A stretch of DNA of 64,000 nucleotides from Stachybotrys elegans (lineage: Eukaryota > Ascomycota > Sordariomycetes > Hypocreales > Stachybotryaceae): assembly GCA_020746835.1 (NCBI GenBank), contig JAGPNK010000011.1, forward strand, positions 806,001-870,000, read 5' to 3'. A program made the translations under genes and the position numbers. The notes under the pieces were generated by a model. It was not told the DNA's origin, ran no database searches, and was given only the letters and a program-made list of their open reading frames with translations. Positions 22,684 through 32,244 of this stretch are shown in pieces. Position 1 is the first letter of the stretch, and each line of letters starts with the position of its first letter.

Positions 22684-23858
22684 TCAGATCCCCAAGGCCT
22701 CTCGTCGGCTCCTGCTCGTCACGTCCAGATATGGTGCCTCTCCGAGACTGCACACTCTATCTCCCGCCCTCGCCGCCTCGTAGTCGTACGTAGCGCAGTG
22801 CAGCGTAGACCTGTTGTCCCAGATGGCGCAGTCATTCTTGCCCCAGCGATACCTGACCTGGGCGTCGTGGTTCTGCGTCACGAGGTTGAAGAGGTACTGC
22901 AGCAGGACGTCGCTCTCGTCCTTGGACACGCCGTTTATGCGCTTGGTGAAGCCGCGGTTCACGTACACCGACTTCCAGCCCGTCACGGGGTTGGTGCGGA
23001 CTACTGGGTGCACGGCCTTGAGGTCGCCGCCTTGGTTGAGAGGAGAGCCCCGGACGCCCTTGCGTAGAGGGTTGCCTAGACGCGCCGCTTCGTCGTGGAA
23101 GAAGGAGGCGTCGTGTGTGGCTGTGAGGCCTTCAAGGAACGCCCTCATGGGCTCTGAAAGACGATCGTAAATCTCGTAGCCAGAAGCCCAGAGCTGTGAG
23201 GATCAAGGTTAGCCAACAGCGTGCAAATGGCAGGTCCGAGGAAACTGACCGTATCGCCTCCCGTGGCAGGCAGGGTATGAATCTTCAACATGGCATAGTC
23301 TGAGGGGACCTTCTCAAAGGTACTGCCAGTCTTCGTAAGTATTGCTGAATGCAAGTAGGTGATGTCTTCTTACATGTCGCTGTGCCATCCAGCGCTCGCA
23401 AATCGACTAACATCACTCAATTGATGCGTCAAGCCGCCGCCCTTCTTCTGCTTCTCACTCGAGATGACGCTGATCTGGTCTCCCAGCTCGCTCCCCTCCT
23501 CCGTGAGAGGGTGCACGTGCAGGCCAGAGCTGGACGGGCATCCCGCCAGTTCTGTGAGCCGCAGCATGAAATCCTTCATTTCTACCGGCGTGACATCCTG
23601 GTCCTTGAGGAAGACGACGCCGCGCTGGGAGACGGTGTAGGCCAGGTCTTTTATCAGGCGGTCATCCCACTTGAGAAGATCTCGGATCTGAAGACCTGTA
23701 AACTCCCTTCCGATCACGGGGGTCAGGTCGTGGTGTGTAAAGTCGTCCAGGCTGCCGGTGTAAGCCAGGGGTTCTGTAATGCGAGGACGACTCTGCTCGT
23801 GGCCGCCCACCACATTCCCCGCGGCCGCCGTGGTGTCTTGAGTAGTAGCAGAAGGCAT
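22684..23858 (-). CDS. TauD/TfdA-family alpha-ketoglutarate-dependent dioxygenase
   Basis: Fe(II)- and 2-oxoglutarate-dependent oxygenase; characterised relatives (bacterial TauD, yeast Jlp1) release sulfite from sulfonates. Minus-strand exons 23858-23374, 23322-23250 and 23193-22684 give 355 residues; introns of 51 and 56 bases fit in phase. The ATG at 23858 (MPSATTQ) is preferred over one 35 residues upstream, which adds low-complexity sequence. Iron ligands: His159 and Asp161 (WHSD), split from the following ITFEKVPSDYAMLK by intron 1, and His318 (STLHCAT). Arg328/Arg332 fit the 2-oxoglutarate-binding position. GREFTGLQIRDL and RGVVFLKDQDVT are family blocks. It is transcribed divergently from an MFS permease. 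A sulfonate substrate is plausible but not shown by sequence. Confidence 0.94.
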
Positions 23859-24354
23859 CTCGATACTGTGATAATGGTAATAATACGTCAATATGGCTGT
23901 GTCTATGTCGTCGTCGTCTTGAGCGATAAGAGCAACGCCTCTATCATGATATGCATGCAGCAACCCGGGAGCAAGCAGGGGAGCGCACGCTCAGTGTTAA
24001 ATGCTTGCGAATCACAGGCCTCCCCAAAGACGACATTGGAGCTAAGAATTGCATGGCCTCTGTGCGGAGAAATTCTCGGAGCTTGCAGCCCCTCTCCACA
24101 GCAGCCCGCGACTCGATCATGCAGGACATTTTGGGCAAATGTAACGCCATGCTAGGCCCGAGTCGGGGCGACTGAGCAGGGATCATCCAAAGCCTCGGCC
24201 AAGTTAACTAGTAAATATCCCTTGTCATGTCCGAACGCCGTACGCCTCGAGCTGTATATATTCGAGGCCATCACGTTGTCATGGTTCGTTCTCAGAACTC
24301 TCTGCCATCAGAAAGCCCTGCGTTCGCATAGCCAGCGTGCTCACTTCCGAGATC
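23859..24354. promoter_or_regulatory. Divergent promoter of dioxygenase and permease
   Basis: A 496-base region between two divergent starts. It contains the 17-bp motif (24064-24080), a GATAAG element near 23925-23930 of the kind bound by GATA nitrogen regulators, and a TATATA sequence at 24255-24260, about 100 bases before the permease ATG. An 11-base near-match to the sulfur-regulator (CYS3/MetR) site is present around 23947-23957 but has an extra base, so I do not claim it. Confidence 0.55.
24064..24080 (+). promoter_or_regulatory. Copy 2 of the 17-bp shared motif (candidate Zn2Cys6 operator)
   Basis: Identical to 20471-20487 and in the same orientation. It lies about 206 bases upstream of the dioxygenase ATG and 275 bases upstream of the permease ATG. 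The flanking bases differ, so the match is confined to the motif rather than a longer duplication. Confidence 0.6.
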
Positions 24355-26286
24355 ATGGGCAACACCGACATTGAAGTCCACCCTGGAGCGGGAGAGTATT
24401 CGGACATCGACAAGACGGGCGTCGCCGTTGGCAGAGAGCATCTCCACGCCGCCATTCCACCCCATGAATCGTATGAAGGCCACCACCGCTTCGATCCCAC
24501 GGCGGAATGGACGGCCGAAGAGGAACGAAAGGTGGTGCGCAAGACGGATCTGCGGCTCCTCACCTGGTTGTGCCTGATGGTAGGTTCATCTACTCCTTGC
24601 CATTGGCGTTGGCGTATTGGACTAACAGTCTCGGCCAGTTTTTCGGGCTGCAACTCGACCGCGGCAACTTGAGTAACACTCTGGCAGATGACCTGTTGGA
24701 CGACCTTGGGTTGACCACGGATGACTACAACAATGTGAGTCTCCTGTACCATCACCATGGCTTCCTCTTACTGACTCTTGCAGGGAACCACAATCCAACT
24801 CGTCTTCTTCCTCGGCGCAGAGTTCCCCGTCCAGTTCCTGACCAAGCGATACGGCTTCAAGCGAGTCCTTCCCACGGTATGTTGGTCCAAGTATCCCCCG
24901 AGCCTAGTGGTGAACTTGACTCACTAACATCACACAGCTCATGATCTGCTGGGGCTTGGTTTGTAAGTCACTGCGTGCCACCTGACTTCTTATACTGGGT
25001 CATCTAACAGACGGCAGCTTCTTTCCAGGCTTTCATGACAGGCAGAGCAAGCTTCTACGTGACACGTGCTCTTATCGGCATGTTTGAGGGCGGTTTCATA
25101 CCCGGAACCATTCTCATGGCTACCTATTTCTATACTTCAAAGGAGCTGTCGATTCGTTTGGCTGCCTTTTGGTCGACGCTCAACGTTGCTCGTAAGTCCT
25201 CGTCACGAAGAATATCCCCCCAAACCCCCAGCATATTGATTTCCATAGGCGTCATTTCCGCACTTCTCGCTGCCGGACTTCTGGAGATGCGTGGCGTTGA
25301 CGGCCGGCCTGGCTGGTTCTGGCTTCTCCTGCTCGAAGGTATCCTCACGGTCCTCATTGGCGCTGTTTCCATGATCTATCTCCCCAGCTCGCCTGTGTCG
25401 ACCCAGACGGTCCTCTGGAGAACGCCATGGTATACGGAGCGTGAGGAAGTCATCATGGTCAACCGTATCTTGCGAGACGACCCGGCCAAGGGTCTGACGG
25501 CACTCAAGGAACCCGCCACCTTCAAGGATGTCAAGGCTGCTTGGACTGACTCTTCTCTGTGGGGCCTTTATCTCGTCGGCCTCGTGGCATACATTCCGGC
25601 TACCCCCGTGCAGGCCTACCTTACCCTGACCTTGAGACGCGTGGGCAACTTCAGCACGCTGGCTAGCAACCTGCTCACGGCACCGTCGGCGGCTCTGCAG
25701 ATCATCACCATGCTGGCCTTGGCATTTAGCTCCGAGTATTTCAACGAAAGAGCATTCCATTGTCTCTTTGGAGAGGTTTGGCTTTTGCCATTGTTCACCG
25801 CTCTGCTCACAATCCCCGACGGCGGACGTGAATGGGGGCGCTTCTCCATCATCACGCTTATCTCTGGATACCCATACTTCCACCCCATCGTCAGCTCTTG
25901 GATCTCCGAGAACTCGTTCGACGTGAAAAAGAGAGCAATCGCGGCTGCAACGTACAACGTTATCGTGCAGATGTAAGTTCTACCTTGTTTTCCCATCACC
26001 TCGTCAGGCACCACTAACACCCACAAGTGGAAGTCTTATTGGAAGCCAGATCTATCGCCGATGGGATGGACCGTACTACAAGACCGGCAACACGGTCTGC
26101 ATCTCCATCCTTTCTCTGGCAATCGTCGTCTTCATCGTGCAGCGACAGTGGCTCATCCACCTCAACAAGCGCAAGGAACGGGAGTGGGAGAGGATGACGC
26201 CGGAGCAGAAAGTCGAGTATCAGACGGACAAGGAGGCTCGGGAGCGAGATGGAAATAAGCGTTTTGACTTCCGGTTCGCTTACTGA
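24355..26286 (+). CDS. MFS permease, allantoate/Dal5-type anion:cation symporter family
   Basis: Plasma membrane transporter of small organic anions. Seven exons: 24355-24579, 24639-24734, 24784-24876, 24938-24962, 25018-25191, 25249-25972 and 26028-26286, giving 531 residues; every junction fits in phase. Exon 4 is only 25 bases. Family blocks: a charged N-terminus with EERKVVRKTDLRLL, FFGLQLDRGNLSNTLADDL, GAEFPVQFLTKRYG, TRALIGMFEGGFIPGTILMATYFYT, LEMRGVDGRPGWFWLLLLEG, and the C-terminal GSQIYRRWDGPYYKTGNTVC and KREREWERMTPEQK-type tail. About 12 hydrophobic segments are present. Dal5-type carriers move allantoate, vitamins, dipeptides and sulfonate-like anions. Divergence from the dioxygenase suggests it imports that enzyme's substrate. 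Confidence 0.94.
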
Positions 26287-26734
26287 GACAGCCAAATCTC
26301 TTTACTTCATGCAAGCATGGTCTGCCTTGAATGGCAAGTCAAGTATGACTTGACTCAGTGTTAGCATTTACTTAATGACGGAACTCTGTTCTTAGGCAGC
26401 CAACATGCCATGCGAGGGGGGGGGGGCGGCACAAAGCGCCTCTTATGTCGATTCTCCATCCACATCTCCAAGCGGAAAGGAACTATTGAGCTCCTCTACA
26501 GAACGTGGTGTAAAAGCCGATCAGAATTGGATCCTTCGCCCCCATTGCCAGGGTTCGAAACCGCTTATCGCACCTCATACAGGGAATGGGAGGGCCCTTT
26601 TGTAGTGCACCAGGGTCCGTCAGATTAGTGGACACGATCCAAGCTCACCATTGGTAGTGACTGTTGTTATTTATTGAGGCGACACGCTCCGGGCATGCGC
26701 AGCGTCGACCTCCTGGCCAGCATCGACTTACACA
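26287..26734. other. Intergenic region with an 11-G run
   Basis: 3' flank of the permease and promoter of the kelch gene. Contains eleven consecutive G at 26416-26426. A GGTTCGAAACC sequence near 26552 resembles a tRNA T-arm, but no acceptor or anticodon arms fit. No gene seen. Confidence 0.55.
26416..26426. repeat. Homopolymer run of 11 G
   Basis: Eleven G in a row, followed by CGG. Such runs are prone to length error in sequencing. Confidence 0.8.
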
Positions 26735-27760
26735 ATGCGTGCGAGCTCCAAGATCCTCGCTCTAACGGCCATCGCCTGCCTGGCAGTCGCCAAGGGGAGC
26801 TGCGCCGGCATCTGGACAGAACTGGCGCAGATCCCCTTCATCCCGCGTCAGGAACACTCGGCCGTGGCCATCAACGCGACCACCCTTGCCGTGCTGGGCG
26901 GCATTGTCGCTGTCGGCGATGGCTGGGGCAACACTGATCTCGTCACCTACTACGACATTCCGAGCGACACGTGGATCGAAGGCCCTCCATTGCCAGTCGG
27001 GCTGAACCACCCCAACAGCGTCGCCCATGAGGGAAAGATTTACTTGATGGGTGGCTTGGCCGAGACGGGGCCGGGTCTTCCGTGGGTTGCGACGCCCGAG
27101 ACTTGGGTCCTGGATCCCGCCGCCGCCGAATGGACGTCCCTCGCACCGTTCCCCGAGGGCACTGAGCGCGGCTCCGCCATTGTAGGACTCTACGACGACA
27201 AGATTTTCCTGGCGGGCGGATTGTCCTCGTTGCATCTCGCACCCGGCGGAGCCTCCATCGCCGTCGACACGGTATCGTCCTTTGACATCCTCACCGGGGA
27301 ATGGACCGAGTATCCCGACCATGCGCTGCCCGGACCCAAAGACCACGCCGCAGGAGGAATCGTGGGCAGCACCCTGTGGATCACGGGCGGTCGTCACATC
27401 GCAGCCGGCGTCATCCAGACCAGAGACGTCCTTGCTCTTGATCTCGCCGAGATGGAGGCAGGCTGGGAGAGCTTGAACGGTACGGCGCGGATGCCGACGT
27501 CTAGGGGAGGCCACATGGCGGGTGTCGTTGGCGACTTGATCTACGCATTTGGCGGCGAGGGCATCGGCCCGGCAGGCGGCGTATTTAACCAGTCTGAGGT
27601 GTTTGACACCAAGACGCGTACTTGGAAGAGTCTGGAGCCCATGCCGCTGCCCAGGCATGGTAGTGTCAGCGTTGTGGTTGGAGGCGATATCTACATCCCT
27701 GGTGGCGGCCTTGTACTGGGCACAATGCCTACAAACACTACCGAGGTGTTTCGTCCGTAA
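26735..27760 (+). CDS. Secreted kelch-repeat (galactose oxidase-like propeller) protein
   Basis: Single exon, 341 residues. Residues 1-23 form a signal peptide ending near GSCA. The mature part holds about six kelch-type repeats, seen as GG doublets after hydrophobic strands and before spaced Tyr/Trp: AVLGG, YLMGG, FLAGG, WITGG, YAFGG and YIPGG. This predicts a beta-propeller of 6-7 blades. It lacks the C-terminal extension and copper-ligand pattern of galactose oxidase, so it is probably a binding or structural protein, not an oxidase. N-glycosylation sites (NAT, NGT, NQS, NTT) fit secretion. It converges with the GH28 gene, with only 77 bases between the stops. Confidence 0.9.
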   Translation: MRASSKILALTAIACLAVAKGSCAGIWTELAQIPFIPRQEHSAVAINATTLAVLGGIVAVGDGWGNTDLVTYYDIPSDTWIEGPPLPVGLNHPNSVAHEGKIYLMGGLAETGPGLPWVATPETWVLDPAAAEWTSLAPFPEGTERGSAIVGLYDDKIFLAGGLSSLHLAPGGASIAVDTVSSFDILTGEWTEYPDHALPGPKDHAAGGIVGSTLWITGGRHIAAGVIQTRDVLALDLAEMEAGWESLNGTARMPTSRGGHMAGVVGDLIYAFGGEGIGPAGGVFNQSEVFDTKTRTWKSLEPMPLPRHGSVSVVVGGDIYIPGGGLVLGTMPTNTTEVFRP

Positions 27761-27837
27761 TCCTGTTTCGAAATACATACGATAGGTAAATACAAGAGCA
27801 GGCCCTAGACTACAAGATCAATTGCTCCCCATTCGTG

Positions 27838-29169
27838 CTATCCAAAGCATGTGAAGCCATTGTTCTCAAATACATTCTCACAATACCAATTCTCAAACAG
27901 CTCCTCCTTTCCCTCCCTCCGAATCTCAATATTCTCTACGGTGAAGTTATTGCATCCGCCCGCCGCAGCGCTGCACTGGAAATGGCCAACATGATCCACG
28001 CTCAGCTTGGCCGTGCCGCTCACGTTGCGCCACACCACGTCCGACATCTTAAACTCGGACGAGTTGCAGTTCTTGCCCATGTCGCCCTCGTAGTGCTCGC
28101 ACTGCCACGAGAAGAAGGGCCGCTGCCGGGACCCGTAGATCTTGATGTCTTCCATGACAATGTTGCGCGCGTGGCCACGTCCGCCGCCGCCGCCGTTAGG
28201 CGGGTAGCCCTTTGCGTCGCCCGACCACGTCTTCAGGTAGCTCACGTGCGCCGTGTTGTAGAGCGTGATGTTGCGGGCATAGAAGTTCTCAATGTACTCC
28301 CACTTGCCGTCAAATTGCCCCATGGATCCGATGGCCACACCCTGCCCGTCGTAAAAGACCGAGTCGTACACAAAGATGTTGCTGGAGTTTCCTTTGAGAG
28401 CAATATGGTCGTCTCCATTCGTCACCGTCCATCGATTGAAGGTGATGTTGTCCGAGTATACCGTATCCACGCCATCGGTGTTGAGCGTGTTGTGCTCGCT
28501 GCTCGACGTGTTGTTGACGTAGATGTCGCTGAAGAGCAGGTTGCGCGAGTACGTCACAGCCATTGTCCACATCTGGCTCTGCACGTACCGCATGTTCCGG
28601 ACAATCGAGTTGTTGAAGCCGCGGTAATTGATGTTCATCGGACGGTGTGGGAGATTGCCACGGCCGTGAGCCCAGTCGTACCACACCTGGCCGTTGCCGT
28701 CGAGCGTGCCGAAGCCGTGGCCGTCCCACAGGATGTTGTCGCCGCCAAAGTACCAGACAGTGCTCTGGTTCTGGAATTCGACGGGCATCGTGACAGTAAG
28801 CCAGTAGTCAATGTCTGGGCTCCAGAGAAGGCGGCCATACTGGTGAATGATGACATTGTCCAGGGTGGTCGTGTTCATGGGTGTTTCAATGTGGTAGACG
28901 TCTCCGGCCAGCACGACAAGACTGTTTGTGCGGCAGTCGCCCGTCAATGCTCGCTCAATCGCCGGCCCGTCATTGCCGCCTTGCGGATTAGGGTCAATCA
29001 CACAGAGTCTACGGCCGTCGGATGCCGCGAGGCTTTCCCAGTGCTCGAGGCTCGGGACATCGGGCGCTGGGATGGAGTCGCGATGAGCGGGTGTGTGAGG
29101 TGAGAGCGGCAGCTGAGGACCGATGGCGGCAACAGCAGCCGCACCCAGAAGTGCGATCACAGCATTCAT
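27838..29169 (-). CDS. Secreted glycoside hydrolase family 28 enzyme (exo-polygalacturonase / rhamnogalacturonase-like)
   Basis: Pectin backbone or side-chain hydrolase. Single exon, 443 residues, minus strand, ATG at 29169 (the longer frame starts with TTG). Residues 1-16 form a signal peptide. The right-handed beta-helix repeats are followed by the GH28 active-site blocks: NTDG (Asp232) and GDD (Asp253, Asp254), supplying the three acidic residues, then DGQGVAIGS, where the family usually has GHG, and SYLKTW (Lys313) in place of RIK. The GHG histidine is therefore Gln276 here. Rhamnogalacturonan-acting GH28 members also lack this histidine, so that branch is likelier than a classical endo-polygalacturonase. 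Many NxS/T sites suit a secreted glycoprotein. Confidence 0.93.
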   Translation of the reverse strand: MNAVIALLGAAAVAAIGPQLPLSPHTPAHRDSIPAPDVPSLEHWESLAASDGRRLCVIDPNPQGGNDGPAIERALTGDCRTNSLVVLAGDVYHIETPMNTTTLDNVIIHQYGRLLWSPDIDYWLTVTMPVEFQNQSTVWYFGGDNILWDGHGFGTLDGNGQVWYDWAHGRGNLPHRPMNINYRGFNNSIVRNMRYVQSQMWTMAVTYSRNLLFSDIYVNNTSSSEHNTLNTDGVDTVYSDNITFNRWTVTNGDDHIALKGNSSNIFVYDSVFYDGQGVAIGSMGQFDGKWEYIENFYARNITLYNTAHVSYLKTWSGDAKGYPPNGGGGGRGHARNIVMEDIKIYGSRQRPFFSWQCEHYEGDMGKNCNSSEFKMSDVVWRNVSGTAKLSVDHVGHFQCSAAAGGCNNFTVENIEIRREGKEELFENWYCENVFENNGFTCFG

Positions 29170-29962
29170 GGTGCTCAAGGCTTAGGAGATGTATCTAACT
29201 GAGTGGCTGATGAATGCCAACGAGGTTGGAAAGCGAACGGTGAAACTGGTTGCAATGGTCGGTGATGTCAAGACTTGCAAGAACCGGCGCGACGCCACAC
29301 AAGGTTTATACTGCTTATTCCTCGTCAGGTTCTACGTCTTGTGCCGTGTGACTTAAATAACTACTAGGCCAGGCCTGGTTTGAGAGGCGGTTTCCCTTCC
29401 CCGCAGACCAACTCTCAAGCGTTACGCGTTACAACCTACATGCACCGCACGCCATCCCTCCCAGCTGCCGAACGCGATCCTGATTGCCGAACGCCGATCA
29501 TGAGGGGAGACGAAGCCCTGAGGGGTCAATGGGTATCGAATCCCACGTGTCTGTGTCAGTAGCAGACCTAGAGGCCTACTTCCCATTGCAAGAAGCGACG
29601 CTCCCCCTCTATGTGTCACAAACGTGCCGTATCCTCGTCTGCTTTGGGAAGGTCCTCTAAGAGAACGCAGTCGTACACTCCCTGATAACTCGTGTGAGCA
29701 AAGGTAACACACTGTACACCGATCAGCGATGCCACTCACCAAGGTAAAGCGCGGGGTATGGCTATGTGCCGGCCGTCTCGTCGACGTCATGTTACACCTG
29801 CCTCTCGGTATTGCGGTATTCGTGAGTGAGGGTGTCGAGGTTTATGAAACGTTACCTGCAATGTAGTGGCTGTGGAGTCTTAATGGACATTCTCAGAGGA
29901 GGGCTTTCATTATCTTGTATGGCTCGTACAGACTAGTTCCAGGTAATTTATAGCATAAATCA
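29170..29962. other. Intergenic region
   Basis: Promoter of the GH28 gene and 3' flank of the phospholipase D-like gene. No supported coding frame or RNA gene; a tRNA-like T-arm near 29530 has no matching stems. Confidence 0.5.
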
Positions 29963-31365
29963 TCAACCCCAGGATCTAAACAACACTTCTGTCCGCTTGT
30001 CCAACACCGGCTCCCATAATCTGTGTCCTTCAAAGTTGGGCACGTGAAACAACACTCCAATCTCCTGGCTTGTCCACCAGCTTGCCCGGTCCATGTTTCC
30101 AGACCCTAATACGAGATATTCATGATCGACCATGGTCATCTTGAAGTGACTCACAACAGGTTCGTCCTCTTCACCTTGCCGCTCCTCCAAGGGCGTGTAG
30201 TAGAGAATTTCAAGTGTACCACAAGGGCTGCCTCTTGCCTCAATGTCTTGGGAGCGCACCTGTTCCACCAGCTGTTTGTAGCGCTTGATGAAGGCGTTGA
30301 GACACCACGATGTCGTGGTCCCAGCTGTCACAAGCTGTTCGATCAACATCATTCCCTTACTCGTCCGGATCTGAACGTCGACGCCACGCTTGACGGCTTG
30401 GAGCAGGGCCTCGATCACCGGCCAGGATGTCACGTTGGGTGTGATGAGTGTGATTTGATGCTGTGCGTTTTCGATGAGTGTGAGGATGGCAGTGTTCAGC
30501 GGAGTCATGGGGGGTTCTTTTGCGAGAGAAAAGGGAAGAAGCTGAAGCGCGGATTCCGGTGATGCGAGGAGGGAAGGAAGATTGTCGGAACAGGACCGTG
30601 GGGAGGGAAGCAGAGTGATTGTGTCGCCGAATTCGGGTTGGTCGAAGCACTCCTCGGGGAAGGAGATGGCTGTATGACTTCATTTGCGCCAAGATCAATA
30701 TCGGCCTTCCAAACGTCTCGATGGAAGGCCTTGAGCTGCGTGACAATGTCCCCTTCCAGCTCAATGCAACCCTCAAACCAGCGCTCCCAGCTGATATTGC
30801 AGCTAGGAACCCATGCTCTAGAGCCGTCCACAATGAGATACTTGGGGTGCATGACGCTCACGGGCGTGAAAAAGAGTGTCTTGACGGTCATTTCAATCCC
30901 AGCTTGGCGCATCGTTTCCTCATCAGGCAGTCCGATGCTCGGCCACTGCGACGGCGGGTAGACGTGGCCATGGCGCGAGGACGTGTGGAAGAGTTTCTGG
31001 AAGAGGCCGCGGGAGGAGAAGCCAAAGGTAAGCCGCAACGGGGGTTTCTGCGGCGCTGCTGCTCGCGACTTGGCCAGCTGGACAAGTGTTTGGCCCAGGG
31101 CATCCAGCGTCGGGGAATCGGCCCAGTAGCAGGTGACCAAGTGGACGGAGGACTGTGCGCCTAATATAGCCGGCAGTATGGCGCGCTCGAAGATGGACAG
31201 GCCAGTGCCTACGTACAGCGTCTTTGGCACGCTGGTGGTGATGAGGGCGTCGACGTCGGTGACATGGCTGTTGGGAAAGTCGTCAATCTGCTCGTCGCGA
31301 TGCGCGCGCAGGAGCTGCTTCCAGGGCCTGGTGAAGGATTCAGGGAACTCCCCAGTGGGCGCCAT
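29963..31365 (-). pseudogene. Phospholipase D-like protein with two HKD motifs, interrupted by one frameshift
   Basis: Two minus-strand frames together make a normal-length (about 465-residue) fungal PLD-family protein. The first runs from 31365 (MAPTGEF, good start context) and ends FLSQKNPP-stop; the second begins at once, in the next frame, as MTPLNTAIL. The break lies in a run of six C (plus strand G, 30509-30514); one more base would join them. Both catalytic HxKxxxxD motifs are intact: HPKYLIVD in the first part and HFKMTMVD in the second, each followed by the usual small-residue segment (SGNMDRASW after motif 2). Either the assembly dropped a base in the homopolymer and the gene is sound, or it is a recent null allele. 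No intron with valid ends explains the shift. A longer start at 31464 is possible. Confidence 0.8.
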
Positions 31366-32244
31366 GGCAGATACAAAGACGTTATCGATGCATCGGGGGT
31401 TGAAGTTGGGATTGGCGATGACGAAATGGCGAGATGCTGAGGTGAGTTTGTCTTGGTTGAGCATCCCCTGGCTGGCCTGTTCCACGTGTGCCGAGTATCC
31501 ACTAAACAGGGAAATTACAGTGATGCATCCACCATCGTCAATACCCTACAGTTGAGCCTCATCTATAGGTGGGCAGATAACATTGCCATCGTAAGGTGAA
31601 TCCCTGGGCCGTATTTGATGGAATTTTTCTCGCTGATGCATTCCGAGAAATTTCTTGAAAGAGAAAAAAAAATTATTTGAAGCTGGTGCCCTTCTGGTGT
31701 CACGGCCTCGCCGGGAGCATCTCTCAGCTTGTGACAAAATAGGATAGGACGAGGTGATGTTGCGGCGAGACGACTTGATGTTGTGGCCAAACATTTATTA
31801 TTAAAAAGGCCTAAGTCCTTCACAATACTGCTCGCAAGCCATCTTTGCCGTACAAAAATGCTGCTGATCGCAACACAAAGTAGTGTATGTAAGCTTGTCC
31901 ACGGACCATTTCCCCTCAACCGATATGATGCTAAATGAACTGCCACCTTGCCTCTCCCTTATTACTTGGCACTTGCCTAGTGCCCTATTGGCTTGCGCTG
32001 GCAGGAATGGAGGCGGCTAGACGTGTCTAGTAGTGACGCACGATGAATCCAACCCTCTCTCCATCGGCTCATTGTCTGCGGTCTCGCCGTTGCAAACTTG
32101 CCCCTGAATGTTCTAGCAGGGAGAGAAACCGTGTTCTAGACCTCCACCACCGTCGTAGCGCAGGAGCCTGACTGCCCTGCTCCAGAAACAGTCACGCAAG
32201 GCAGTCAATAGCAGTGCTTTCCAATTGTCGCATTATTGAACATA
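31366..32244. other. Intergenic region
   Basis: 5' flank of the PLD-like gene and 3' flank of the rhodopsin-type gene. An A-rich run near 31660-31675. No supported gene. Confidence 0.5.

Noticed and set aside
23947..23957. A near-match to the CYS3/MetR sulfur-regulator site in the dioxygenase/permease promoter
   Set aside because: One extra base breaks the 10-bp palindromic consensus, so it is not evidence of sulfur control.
26551..26561. A tRNA T-arm-like GGTTCGAAACC sequence
   Set aside because: No acceptor, D or anticodon stems can be drawn around it.
27835..29103. A 422-codon plus-strand frame opposite the GH28 gene
   Set aside because: Shadow of the GH28 codons; no motifs, and the GH28 product on the other strand has a signal peptide and all catalytic Asp residues.
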